Assembly: GCA_050737995.1 (NCBI GenBank) | Contig: JBOHYR010000064.1 | Span: forward strand, 1 to 44,661 | Reading direction: 5' to 3' | Length of the DNA: 44,661 nt | From: 66-474 sp050737995 | GTDB lineage: Bacteria; Pseudomonadota; Gammaproteobacteria; Xanthomonadales; Rhodanobacteraceae | In this document: piece by piece, positions 33,414-41,772 of the stretch | Layout of the letters: each line of letters opens with the position of its first letter | Numbering within the stretch: the first letter of the stretch is position 1 | The notes under the pieces: generated by a model | Seen by the model: the letters and a program-made list of their open reading frames with translations, nothing else | The model's database searches: none | Told to the model about the DNA's origin: nothing | Made by a program: the position numbers and the translations under genes

Positions 33414-35210
33414 TCATGTTTTCTTGCCGCCCGGCAGGAACGTAGCCAGCATTTCGCGCGCGGATTCCTTGATCATGGCGGGGGTTCGGTTGTCGCCCTT
33501 CAGCATCGATTCGGAAAATGCGACAGCCTGTTTGAAGGTGATGTGCGGCGGCAGCGGCGGCACTTCCGGGTCGGTGATCGCCTCGATGATGCAGGGACGA
33601 TCCGCGGCCAGTGCCGCGTCCCAGGCAGGACCGATCTCTTCAGGCTTGTTGACCATGATCCCTTTCAGACCGATCATTTCGGCGTAACGCGCGTACGGAA
33701 AGTCCGGTACGTGCTGGGCCGCGTCGTAGCGGGGATCGCCTTCCATCACGCGCTCCTCCCACGTCACCTGGTTCAGGTCGCGGTTGTTGAGCACCATGAT
33801 CACCAGGCGCGGGTCGGACCATTCCTTCCAGTAATCGCCGATCGTGATCAGTTCCGCGTTGCCATTCATCTGCATCGCGCCGTCGCCGACCAGCGCGATC
33901 GGCACCCTCTCTGGGAACGCGAACTTGGCGGCGATCACGTAAGGAACGCCGGGCCCCATGGTGGCCAGGTTGCCCGATAACGAAGCCATCATGCCGCGAC
34001 GGATCTTGAGGTCACGCGCGTACCAATTGGCCGACGAGCCGGAGTCCGAGGCAAGGATGCAGTTGTCAGGCAGTCGTGATGAGGCTTCCCAGAACACGCG
34101 TTCCGGATTGATCGGCTCGGCCGGATGCAGCGCGCGCGCTGCCAGCACCTGCCACCATTCGGCAACGTTTTTCTCGATCGTCTCTCGCCAGCCGCGATCG
34201 GTCTTGCGTTGCAGCAGCGGGATCAGTTCGCGCAAGGTGGTGGCGGAGTCTCCCACCAGGTTGATCTCCATCGGATAGCGGATCGAGAGCATGGTCGGAT
34301 CGAGGTCGATCTGTACCCCACGCGCTTGTCCTTCCTTGGGCAGGAATTCCGAGTAGGGAAAACGCGATCCGATCATAAGCAGGCTGTCGCAGCCGGTCAT
34401 CATGTCCCAGCTTGGCTTGGTGCCGAGCAGGCCGATCGAGCCGGTGACGAAGGGCAAGTCATCCGGCAGCGCGGCCTTGCCCAGCAGCGCCTTGGCCACG
34501 CCCGCACCAAGAATGTCCGCTACCTCGATGACTTCATCGGTGGCGCTCAGCGCGCCGGCGCCGACCAGGATGGCGACTTTCTTCCCGGCGTTGAGCATAT
34601 CGGCCGCGTGGCGAAGGTCTTCGGATTTCGGCACCACGCGCGGCACGCGATAACCCAAACCGGAGTGGATGGCGCCGTGCGCGCGCGGCGGGGTTTCCAC
34701 TGCGTCCTCCACCTGCAGATCGTTCGGGACGACGATGCAGGTCACGGTGCGTTCGGCGATCGCGATGCGCAGGGCGCGATCCACCACGTGGCGCACCTGT
34801 GTCGGTACCGTGATCATCTCCACGTACGCGCCGGCGACGTCCTTGAACAGCGTGGTGAGATCCACTTCCTGCTGGTAGTTGCCGCCCAATGCAGAGCGGG
34901 CCTGCTGGCCGACGATCGCGAGCACCGGCTGATGGTCGAGTTTGGCGTCATAGAGCCCGTTGAGCAGATGGATGGCGCCGGGACCGGAAGTGGCCATGCA
35001 TACGCCGACCTGTCCAGTGAATTTGGCGTGCGCGCAGGCCATGAAAGCGCACATTTCCTCGTGACGCGCGCGCACCAGCTTGAAATCATCGCCCGTGCGG
35101 TCCAGCGCGCCCATCAGCCCATTGATCCCGTCGCCGGGGTACCCGTAGATACGGCGCACGCCCCATTCGTGCAAGCGGTGCAGCAGGAAATCGCTGACGT
35201 TCATGCTCAT
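33414..35210 (-). CDS. Thiamine-pyrophosphate enzyme, pyruvate dehydrogenase (quinone)-like
   Basis: 598 residues with the three-domain layout of the PoxB / acetolactate-synthase family. N-terminal: GVRRIYGYPGDGINGL and RARHEEMCAFMACAHAKFTG, the latter with the catalytic Glu. Central FAD/nucleotide-type domain: LVGAGAL, LLGTKPSWDMM. C-terminal TPP domain: LVGDGAMQMNGNAELITI near residue 440, with NNRDLNQVTWE. The wording matches TPP-requiring enzymes annotated as pyruvate dehydrogenase (quinone) or pyruvate oxidase in proteobacterial stress clusters. The exact substrate is not certain. GGAG is 6 bases before ATG 35210. A collapsed second copy of the gene lies at 38163-38380. Confidence 0.88.
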   Translation of the reverse strand: MSMNVSDFLLHRLHEWGVRRIYGYPGDGINGLMGALDRTGDDFKLVRARHEEMCAFMACAHAKFTGQVGVCMATSGPGAIHLLNGLYDAKLDHQPVLAIVGQQARSALGGNYQQEVDLTTLFKDVAGAYVEMITVPTQVRHVVDRALRIAIAERTVTCIVVPNDLQVEDAVETPPRAHGAIHSGLGYRVPRVVPKSEDLRHAADMLNAGKKVAILVGAGALSATDEVIEVADILGAGVAKALLGKAALPDDLPFVTGSIGLLGTKPSWDMMTGCDSLLMIGSRFPYSEFLPKEGQARGVQIDLDPTMLSIRYPMEINLVGDSATTLRELIPLLQRKTDRGWRETIEKNVAEWWQVLAARALHPAEPINPERVFWEASSRLPDNCILASDSGSSANWYARDLKIRRGMMASLSGNLATMGPGVPYVIAAKFAFPERVPIALVGDGAMQMNGNAELITIGDYWKEWSDPRLVIMVLNNRDLNQVTWEERVMEGDPRYDAAQHVPDFPYARYAEMIGLKGIMVNKPEEIGPAWDAALAADRPCIIEAITDPEVPPLPPHITFKQAVAFSESMLKGDNRTPAMIKESAREMLATFLPGGKKT

Positions 35211-35389
35211 GCCGGACTCCTTGTCGTGCTGGCTGCGTCGACCATACGATCGCGCTCTTCACAGAATTGAACAGTTACCTTGACGTGTTACAGACGGTCA
35301 CAAATTGAGTTCGCCGCGGCAGTGTATTTTTCGGCTTGATCAGCTATGCGCAGTTGCGCAGCGACGTCGGTCAGGTTTGCGGCGAAAGA

Positions 35390-36256
35390 CTACATCATGA
35401 CTTCGCCGCCATTGGGATGCAGTACCTGACCCGTAAAATAGGAGGCATCATTGCTCGCCAGAAATACATAAGCAGGCGCGACTTCCGCAGGCTGACCGGC
35501 TCGCCCCATCAAGGTATTCGAACCGAACTTCTTGACATGTTCCGCTGAAAAGGTTGCTGGAATCAACGGCGTCCAAATTGGTCCGGGAGCCACGCCGTTC
35601 ACACGGACCCCGCGCTCTGCTAGCGCTTTTGCGAGCGTGCGCGTAAGTGCAAGAATGGCGCCCTTCGAGGCTGAATAGTCCAGCAAGTGCGTGGTTCCGC
35701 GATAGGCTGTCACAGAAGTTGTGGCGATGATGCAGCCATCCTTCTCAAGGTGCGGCAGCGCGGCTCGGATCATGAAAAAATGCGAGAAAACATTGGTTCG
35801 AAAGGTGTGCTCGATCTGATCAGCCGTTATGTCCTCTATGTCCTGTTCGGCAAATTGCTCGCCAGCGTTGTTGACGAGGATATTGAGGTCGCCAAGCTCC
35901 GCTACGGTCTCATCTACTGCATGCGCACAAAATGTTTCATCCGCAACATCGCCGGCAATCAACAGGCAGCGTCTGCCCTCTGCTTCGACCATTTCTCGTG
36001 TGTCATCGGCGTCTTCGTGCTCGTCCAGATACAAAATGGCAACATCTGCGCCTTCGCGGGCAAAATGTACCGCCACAGACCGGCCTATGCCGCTGTCACC
36101 GCCAGTAATTAGCGCTATGCGGCCAAGCAACTTTCCGCTTCCACGATAGTCGTCGCGAATGACGAGTGGCAGTGGATCCATTTGTCGCTCACTGCCTGGT
36201 TGCTTCTCTTGGGTCTGTGCAAATCGCATTTCATCCAACTGTCGCAGCTTGTTCAT
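35390..36256 (-). CDS. Short-chain dehydrogenase (YghA/glucose-dehydrogenase-like)
   Basis: 288 residues. A basic N-terminal extension (about 40 residues; QEKQPGSERQMDPLPLVIRDDY) is followed by the Rossmann motif TGGDSGIGRS (51-60), NNAGEQF, TTSVTAYRGT with the catalytic Ser and YSASKGAIL with Tyr and Lys. The N-terminal extension with P-G-x-x-x-x-M-x-P-x-P and the TGGDSGIG motif are typical of the YghA-like group. The GGEVMM end is also family-typical. It should be an NAD(P)H-linked carbonyl or sugar oxidoreductase. GGAG supports ATG 36256. It is separated from the TPP gene by 179 bases and from the transducer-like gene by 283 bases. Confidence 0.9.
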   Translation of the reverse strand: MNKLRQLDEMRFAQTQEKQPGSERQMDPLPLVIRDDYRGSGKLLGRIALITGGDSGIGRSVAVHFAREGADVAILYLDEHEDADDTREMVEAEGRRCLLIAGDVADETFCAHAVDETVAELGDLNILVNNAGEQFAEQDIEDITADQIEHTFRTNVFSHFFMIRAALPHLEKDGCIIATTSVTAYRGTTHLLDYSASKGAILALTRTLAKALAERGVRVNGVAPGPIWTPLIPATFSAEHVKKFGSNTLMGRAGQPAEVAPAYVFLASNDASYFTGQVLHPNGGEVMM

Positions 36257-36539
36257 GATTACTCCGGTGCCTGATGCGGCAAATGACTTGAACGCGACTC
36301 ACGTTTCCTACAGGAGGCCATTGAAACGAGAGTAACTTGAACGGTTAAATTAACACTGAACCGGGCCGGCATCAGTACGTCGGCGCACATTCGGATGCAG
36401 AATTATAAATAGGTTAAGTCATAGTTTCTCAGCTTCCGCCTGTTACCAATCGCATTTCGGAATGGTGGCTGACAACTGCGGTACGCAGTCGTGTCGCTGA
36501 AGTCATGGTTTGCGACGTACTTGCTGCATCCAACCCATG

Positions 36540-36914
36540 TCAATCGGCCGCATATGCAATAGTGCTGAGAAGTCCGAGCGCCTCCCTACGTGAGTCCAGT
36601 CTCGTATGCTGAACCACGATTGGTACATCCGATTTGATCACGCTGGAATATGGCGTGTCGCGCGGTACAGGTTCGGGATCATCGAGATCATTGAATCGAA
36701 GATGTTTTGTACGCTTAGCTGGAAGCGATACGTGATACGGTCCTACAGGCTCCTTGTCGGCAAAATAGAGCATGATGGTTACTTTTGCATCCCGTTTATT
36801 TGCATTCAAAAGACACGCGGCTTCGTGGCTCACGAACCGCGAACCCTTTTTTTCCTTTGAATCAGGAGGAATGTAGCCTTCCGGTATTACCCAATGCTTT
36901 TTTCCTGTTGCCAT
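36540..36914 (-). CDS. Anabaena sensory rhodopsin transducer (ASRT) family protein
   Basis: 124 residues. The series EGYIPP (12-17), VSHEAACLLNA (28-38), DKEPVGPY (53-60), RTKHLRFNDLDDPEPVPRDT (68-87), IVVQHTRLDSR (99-109) and LLSTIAYA (115-122) matches the Anabaena sensory rhodopsin transducer nearly motif for motif. The known protein is a small beta-sandwich tetramer that binds the cytoplasmic face of its rhodopsin; the wider family is predicted to bind small molecules such as sugars, mostly in genomes without rhodopsins. No opsin gene is in this window. The gene is AT-richer than its neighbours, which suggests transfer. AGGAGAA precedes ATG 36914. Upstream lies an acid-sugar dehydratase gene. 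Confidence 0.88.
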   Translation of the reverse strand: MATGKKHWVIPEGYIPPDSKEKKGSRFVSHEAACLLNANKRDAKVTIMLYFADKEPVGPYHVSLPAKRTKHLRFNDLDDPEPVPRDTPYSSVIKSDVPIVVQHTRLDSRREALGLLSTIAYAAD

Positions 36915-37054
36915 CTTCAGTTCTCCTGCACATAAAAATGCGTATCTACAATGCAAAGGTTCCTGCACCGCCCACATTTGCTTTGTATTTTGATCTCAAG
37001 GTATTCCTTTGCAGAGTTAGTTCACAATTTAGTTATCGGATGTTTAGATGCTGG

Positions 37055-38149
37055 TCATATCGCGAATTCCCGTGCATCAACATGCTTGAATTCAAGTCCC
37101 AGCCCTGGACGTGACAAATCTGGATGCAGTGCACCGTCCACAGGCGTCAAAGCGCCATCGAACAGCATGTGCTCGATGCGAACATGGTCATGGAAGTATT
37201 CAATGTGGCGCAGCCGCGGCACCGCGCATGCAGGGTGGGCATGGATCGATGGCGCACAATGGGCGGAAAATGGTAGCTGGAAAGCGCTGCACAGCGCTGC
37301 GGCCTGCATGAACCCGGTGATTCCAGCACAGCGTGTAGCATCGGCCTGTAGTACGTCCACGGCGCCTGCTTCCAGCATGCGTCGGAAGTACCACGAATCG
37401 TATCCGTATTCGCCCGCGGCAATTTCCATTTTCGCGGGCGCGCGATCGCACAGCAGACGCAGCCCTTCCAGGTCATCCGATGTGACGGGCTCCTCGAACC
37501 AAGCCACGTCGTATTCCGCGAAGCTGCGCGCGAAACACAAAGCTTGCTTGCGCGCATAGGCCCCATTGGCATCGACGAACAGTTGTACGCTGTCACCGAT
37601 GGCTTCGCGCGCGGCGGCGACGCGAGCAACATCACGTTGTGGATCGCGGCCAACCTTCATCTTGACCATGCCCAAGCCATCGTCGGCCCAGCCTCCAAGT
37701 TGCGCGCGCAACTGCTCCGTGGAATAAGACGTGAAGCCGCCGCTGCCATAAACCGGCGCCGCATCGCGCACCATGCCAAGCAGCTTGCACAGCGGCAAGT
37801 CGAGCAACTTGGCTTTCAGATCCCACAGCGCATTGTCGATGGCGCTGATCGCCATCGCGGCGATGCCGGCACGGCCAAGGTTCCGGATTGCGTGTACCAT
37901 AGCTTCCCACGCGCCGGCGGTGTCGAGCGCGTCAGGCTGCTCGGTAAGTACTTCCCCGAGTTTGTCGCGTATCAAGACTGCCGTCGCGCTATCGGCATAA
38001 CTATAGCCCAGCCCGTGTTTGCCACCTGCGTCAATTTCAACCAACACGAGCGTTGTGCTGTCCCACTTCAGCGTGCCATCCGATTCGGTCGCGTCCGTTG
38101 GGATCTTGTATGCGGACACTCGCGGCAGAGTTGGTTTTACGGCATCCAT
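37055..38149 (-). CDS. Mandelate racemase/muconate lactonizing enzyme family dehydratase
   Basis: 364 residues, enolase superfamily. Metal ligands: Asp in FVDANGAY, Glu in WFEEPV, Glu in AAGEYGYD. Bases: the K-x-K pair in MVKMKVG, and the His-Asp pair in LQADATRCAGITG and SAHCAPSIHAHP. This combination marks the mandelate-racemase subgroup, whose members commonly dehydrate sugar acids; the substrate cannot be read. AAGGTGA lies 7 bases before ATG 38149. It is likely co-transcribed with the ASRT-like gene 140 bases downstream. The neighbouring SMP-30 lactonase, GMC relic and glycosidase support a sugar-acid pathway. Confidence 0.9.
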   Translation of the reverse strand: MDAVKPTLPRVSAYKIPTDATESDGTLKWDSTTLVLVEIDAGGKHGLGYSYADSATAVLIRDKLGEVLTEQPDALDTAGAWEAMVHAIRNLGRAGIAAMAISAIDNALWDLKAKLLDLPLCKLLGMVRDAAPVYGSGGFTSYSTEQLRAQLGGWADDGLGMVKMKVGRDPQRDVARVAAAREAIGDSVQLFVDANGAYARKQALCFARSFAEYDVAWFEEPVTSDDLEGLRLLCDRAPAKMEIAAGEYGYDSWYFRRMLEAGAVDVLQADATRCAGITGFMQAAALCSAFQLPFSAHCAPSIHAHPACAVPRLRHIEYFHDHVRIEHMLFDGALTPVDGALHPDLSRPGLGLEFKHVDAREFAI

Positions 38150-38162
38150 GCTCAATCACCTT

Positions 38163-38380
38163 TGCTTCCGGGGAAGATCGTAGCCAGCATTTCGCGCGCG
38201 GATTCCTTGATCATGGCGGGGGTTCGTGCGTCGCCCTTCAGCATCGATTCGGGAAATGCGACAGCCTGTTTGAAGGTGATGTGCGGCGGTAGCGGCGGCA
38301 CTTCCGGGTCAGACGGTGGAGCAGGAAATCGCTGACGTTCATGTCGATGCCTGAATCCTTATCGTGACAGTTGCGTGTCG
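38163..38380 (-). pseudogene. Collapsed second copy of the TPP-enzyme gene
   Basis: Bases 38179-38310 match 33441-33572 without gaps and with only a handful of differences: the 3-prime end of the TPP-enzyme gene at 33414. The sequence then jumps directly to 38314-38345, which matches 35176-35207, the 5-prime end of that gene including its start, and similarity continues into the upstream region (about 38346-38380). About 1.6 kb of coding sequence is missing from this copy, leaving roughly 66 codons. It is therefore the deletion remnant of a paralogue, with no possible function as the enzyme. Confidence 0.9.
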
Positions 38381-38577
38381 AATAGAAATCGCACCCTGAG
38401 TGTTCGAGGCTGATAGGGGAGTAAGTTGTGGACAGGCCAGATGGTCGTGCCGTGCGCGATCACATTGACGTTTGTCGATGGACACTGGATTTCCTTCTCT
38501 TGCTTGCCATCGCTACGACATGACGCTCACGTGCTGAGAGTGATGAGCGGCAGCAACACCATGTGTCCAATGCCCCT
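38381..38577. other. Spacer between the TPP relic and the GH39-type gene
   Basis: No gene, hairpin or repeat supported on either strand. Confidence 0.4.
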
Positions 38578-41355
38578 TCACCCCAGCCAGCCGCCGCCAA
38601 AACCCATCCGCTTCAATCCCGTCTTGAATAGCAGGGAGTTTCGGGTCAACTCCCAGATCAGTCCAGAACGGGCATTCTCGATCATCATCACGACGAGGCC
38701 CTGATCGATTCCGAAGCAGGCCGGCGCCACCCAACCCTCAGGGCCGTCGCCGGGAAGCGATGGATTGATCGCCCCGACAAATTGCCCGTTGCGGAGCACA
38801 CGCGGATAGGTGTCCAACATGGCATGCAGCCCCGGAAGCGCTTCCTCCGGGGCGTGCGCGAGACACGTTGCCGCGGCCCACGGAACCAGAGTGCCATCAT
38901 CTGGGCCGTGCGTCACGCCGCGCGCGGCATAGCCTAAAAACTTGCGCTTATTTCCATTGCGCGTCTTGCGCTCGCCATCCGGGCCTGCGCACGCCGAAAG
39001 CCCCCAGATGTCTTTGCCGTAGCCCGCGAACGCATGCGGATTCAAAAACGCATAGACGCGTTGTATCGTAATCGCGCGTCGCGTATTTTCAAAATAATCG
39101 AGCGTGTCTTTCTTGCTTACGTAACCATCGTCAAGTCCACGCAGATCGATCCAAGCCTGCGGAAAAAGATGAACGAAGAGAGGTGTGGCGTGGACCCAGT
39201 CCAATCCTCCGTTGCGCCTCCACTCATAGCCTTGCGCATCTTTTTCGTAGGTTTTCCGCGACAGCGGGTGGGATGGCGATGCGGCGCCCATCACATACAT
39301 GATCAGAGCCTCGGTATAGCCTTCCCAGTCAGCCTTCTTGAACCCTTGCCCAGGCTTCCAGGACTGGTTGACTTCGCCGTTCTTGTCCACCGTCCAGCTC
39401 CAATCGGCGCGCTCGAACAAGTCTTTGGCAAGCGAGCGGATTTCCTTTTCCGTCTTGTCGTTGCGGTCGAAATATTCTGCGGCGACGGCCATCCCCGCCA
39501 ACAGCATGGCCGAATCGATCGTGGACAACTCGCACTTTTGCGCGCGTTTGCCTGTGCGCATGTCGAGAAAGTGGTAGTAGAAACCCTTATAGCCGGTGGC
39601 CTGGGCATCCGAACCTTGACGGCTACTGGCAAAAAAGGTCAGCGTCTTCAGCGTCGTCGCGGCTGCCTGCTTGCGGGTAAGCCAGCCGCGTTCGACCGCG
39701 ACGGGATGGCACGAGAGCGCGAATCCGGTGGTGGCGATACTGGCCGCCGATTCTTTTTTCGAGCTGTCCGCGACCAGTCCTGTTTTCGGATTGGCGTTTT
39801 CAGTGAAATAACGAAACGCGGACGACTGCAATTGCTCCAGCAGCTTTTCGTCGTCCGTATCGAAAACATGCGGAGCATGAGCTTTGCTTTTTGATTTCGC
39901 AGTTGATTTGCAGTTCGAATTCGCAAAAAATAGTTCGACGGCCGTGACTGATTGCGGCTGCACAGTGAGCTCGAATGTAGTGGTCTTCCCGTCCATCTTC
40001 AGTTCCACGTCCTCGGTTTGCAGCCGCGAGGCATCGATCATCGCCTGTACTTCTTCGGAGCTCGGATAGCGAGGTTCGCCTTGCATCTTCCACTTCGCCT
40101 TCGCGTTGGCGTGCTTCTCGTCGATACGCCGTGCCTGCGCGCTTGCGATGTTTGGCAGACTGAGAAACTCGAGATTGACCTTCTCGGCTTTGACCGGGTG
40201 CAGCGGCAGCGCCAGGTTCACAATTACGACGGTGACCGATTGCTCTCCCCGCACGGCCCACACATGCGCGGTATCGTGCCGGCCCTTGACGGGCAGTTTT
40301 TCTTCACCAAGTCCATGCAGGATCTCGTAGGCGCGGTAGGCAGGCTTGGGGATGCCGTGGATATTCATCAGTCCGAAACCACCCTGGAACGGCTTCGACG
40401 GAAAATAGTTTTCCTCGAAGACGTCGGAGAACGTCCAGTAGCTGTAGGCGTCGACCAGACCACCCATGTTGAGCATCGCCTGGGTGATGTAGGCCGCGGC
40501 ATATGGATCGTCGTGGAGCTCGTCGCGCGGATTCGACGACGTGCTCCATTCGGTGTAATAAAGCGGCCGCTTGCCGGCCTGCTTGCGCGTTTTTTTTGCG
40601 CGGTCACGAAGGATGCCGAGCTTGCTCTTGGAAAGCGTTTGTTCGGTGTCGTCGTCGGGACTGCCGCGGGCATCGGTGGGATAGGTGTGGGTGCTGATGA
40701 AATCGGGCGGCACGGCCGCCTTTTCGCAGTATTCGACGAACTCGTCGATCCAGGCGTTTTGCGCGGTTACCGGGCCGCCCACCGTCAGCTCGGGGTGGAC
40801 GTGTTTGAGCGCCTTCCAGGTGGTTTCGAACAGCCCGAAATAATCCTGCTTGCTGCCGGTCCAGAAGCTGTCCATGTTCGGTTCGTTCCACACTTCCATG
40901 GGCCACGTCGACACTTCTTTGGCGCCGTAGCGTTCGATCCAGTGACTGGCGAGTTTGGAAACCAGGGTCGCCCACTTGCCGTAGTCGGCGGGGGGGGTCA
41001 CATTGGCTTTGTAATGAAACGTGGTCTGATCGCCAGACGCCAGCGCCTTTGGCATGAAGCTCAATTCGACGATAGGGCGCATCTCGATCGAGCGCAGGAA
41101 GTCGTAAATCTGGTCGACGTTGTGGAACGAATAGAGCGGCTCGTCCTCTTGGTCTTCGAGGGTGCCCATGTCGTCGTCGAGGATGCCATGGAAGCGCACG
41201 TGCCGGAAACCGAGCTCCTCCCGACATTGCTTGAGCTGCGCCTGCCAATCCGCTCGCAGCGCCAGCGTGGCGTGGCCGCTGCCCACGCAGTGTTCCCAGA
41301 AATGGGGCAGTGCTTCAGAATCCTTGGAATAATCGCAGTTGAAGCGTGTGGTCAT
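38578..41355 (-). CDS. Two-domain glycosidase: GH39-type plus glucoamylase-like (GH144-type) domain
   Basis: 925 residues, no signal peptide. Residues about 1-480 read like GH39 beta-xylosidases: MEVWNEPNMDSFW with acid/base Glu158, STHTYP (His223) and LYYTEWSTSSNP with nucleophile Glu269, then a beta-sandwich tail. A Lys/Ser linker (NCKSTAKSKSKAHAP) follows at about 481-495. Residues 500-925 form an (alpha/alpha)6 barrel with ATTGFALSCHP, GYKGFYYHFLDM, ELSTIDSAMLLAGM and the end WGLSACAGPDG, matching the glucoamylase-like PF10091 group (GH144, beta-1,2-glucanases). Both active-site sets look intact. This fusion is unusual; I infer a cytosolic enzyme for short oligosaccharides. Start lacks a ribosome-binding site. 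Confidence 0.8.
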   Translation of the reverse strand: MTTRFNCDYSKDSEALPHFWEHCVGSGHATLALRADWQAQLKQCREELGFRHVRFHGILDDDMGTLEDQEDEPLYSFHNVDQIYDFLRSIEMRPIVELSFMPKALASGDQTTFHYKANVTPPADYGKWATLVSKLASHWIERYGAKEVSTWPMEVWNEPNMDSFWTGSKQDYFGLFETTWKALKHVHPELTVGGPVTAQNAWIDEFVEYCEKAAVPPDFISTHTYPTDARGSPDDDTEQTLSKSKLGILRDRAKKTRKQAGKRPLYYTEWSTSSNPRDELHDDPYAAAYITQAMLNMGGLVDAYSYWTFSDVFEENYFPSKPFQGGFGLMNIHGIPKPAYRAYEILHGLGEEKLPVKGRHDTAHVWAVRGEQSVTVVIVNLALPLHPVKAEKVNLEFLSLPNIASAQARRIDEKHANAKAKWKMQGEPRYPSSEEVQAMIDASRLQTEDVELKMDGKTTTFELTVQPQSVTAVELFFANSNCKSTAKSKSKAHAPHVFDTDDEKLLEQLQSSAFRYFTENANPKTGLVADSSKKESAASIATTGFALSCHPVAVERGWLTRKQAAATTLKTLTFFASSRQGSDAQATGYKGFYYHFLDMRTGKRAQKCELSTIDSAMLLAGMAVAAEYFDRNDKTEKEIRSLAKDLFERADWSWTVDKNGEVNQSWKPGQGFKKADWEGYTEALIMYVMGAASPSHPLSRKTYEKDAQGYEWRRNGGLDWVHATPLFVHLFPQAWIDLRGLDDGYVSKKDTLDYFENTRRAITIQRVYAFLNPHAFAGYGKDIWGLSACAGPDGERKTRNGNKRKFLGYAARGVTHGPDDGTLVPWAAATCLAHAPEEALPGLHAMLDTYPRVLRNGQFVGAINPSLPGDGPEGWVAPACFGIDQGLVVMMIENARSGLIWELTRNSLLFKTGLKRMGFGGGWLG

Positions 41356-41772
41356 GGGGTTGGTCGTGTTCGCTGTGGTTGTCTTCCAGACAGAACCGAT
41401 TGTGATTTCCTATCAAGAGACGCGATTCGGGCCATGTGCATTCCGGGCTCGGCGCGATGGCTCGTAAAGCGCATCTCGCGGCCGGGAATGGTGCTGAGTG
41501 TCCGACTGTGGCCGTGAAGAGCACGCGAAAGCGCAGGAGCAGCTCAATATGCGGCGTCCTTGTCTCGGCGGATTGCAGAGTGATCAAGTTGATCTCGACG
41601 TCGGCGATATTGTCGAGACGCTGTTGTTCCGCGCCCACGTTGATGCCAATTGCAGCAACCCGTAAGCCGAGCATTGGTCACGCCATGACGCAAAGAGTCG
41701 CGAAAGAACGCAATCGAGCGGCCGAAGCTGGCGGTATTGCGCACGACGCGCAACACCCCGGAACCTCAACGG
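41356..41772. other. Gap between the GH39-type gene and the SMP-30 gene
   Basis: Open frames on both strands are not protein-like. A weak hairpin (CAACGG 41767-41772, CCGTTG 41779-41784) overlaps the SMP-30 stop codon and might terminate that transcript. Nothing else seen. Confidence 0.35.

Noticed and set aside
34125..35270. 381-codon plus-strand open frame over the TPP-enzyme gene
   Set aside because: Antisense shadow; His/Arg/Asp-rich repeats of codon complement rather than a protein.
39952..41517. 521-codon plus-strand open frame over the glycosidase gene
   Set aside because: Antisense to a gene with intact catalytic motifs; no recognisable protein features.
41315..41674. Minus-strand frame of 119 codons upstream of the glycosidase
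   Set aside because: It overlaps the glycosidase start and shows no family resemblance; kept only as an intergenic remark.
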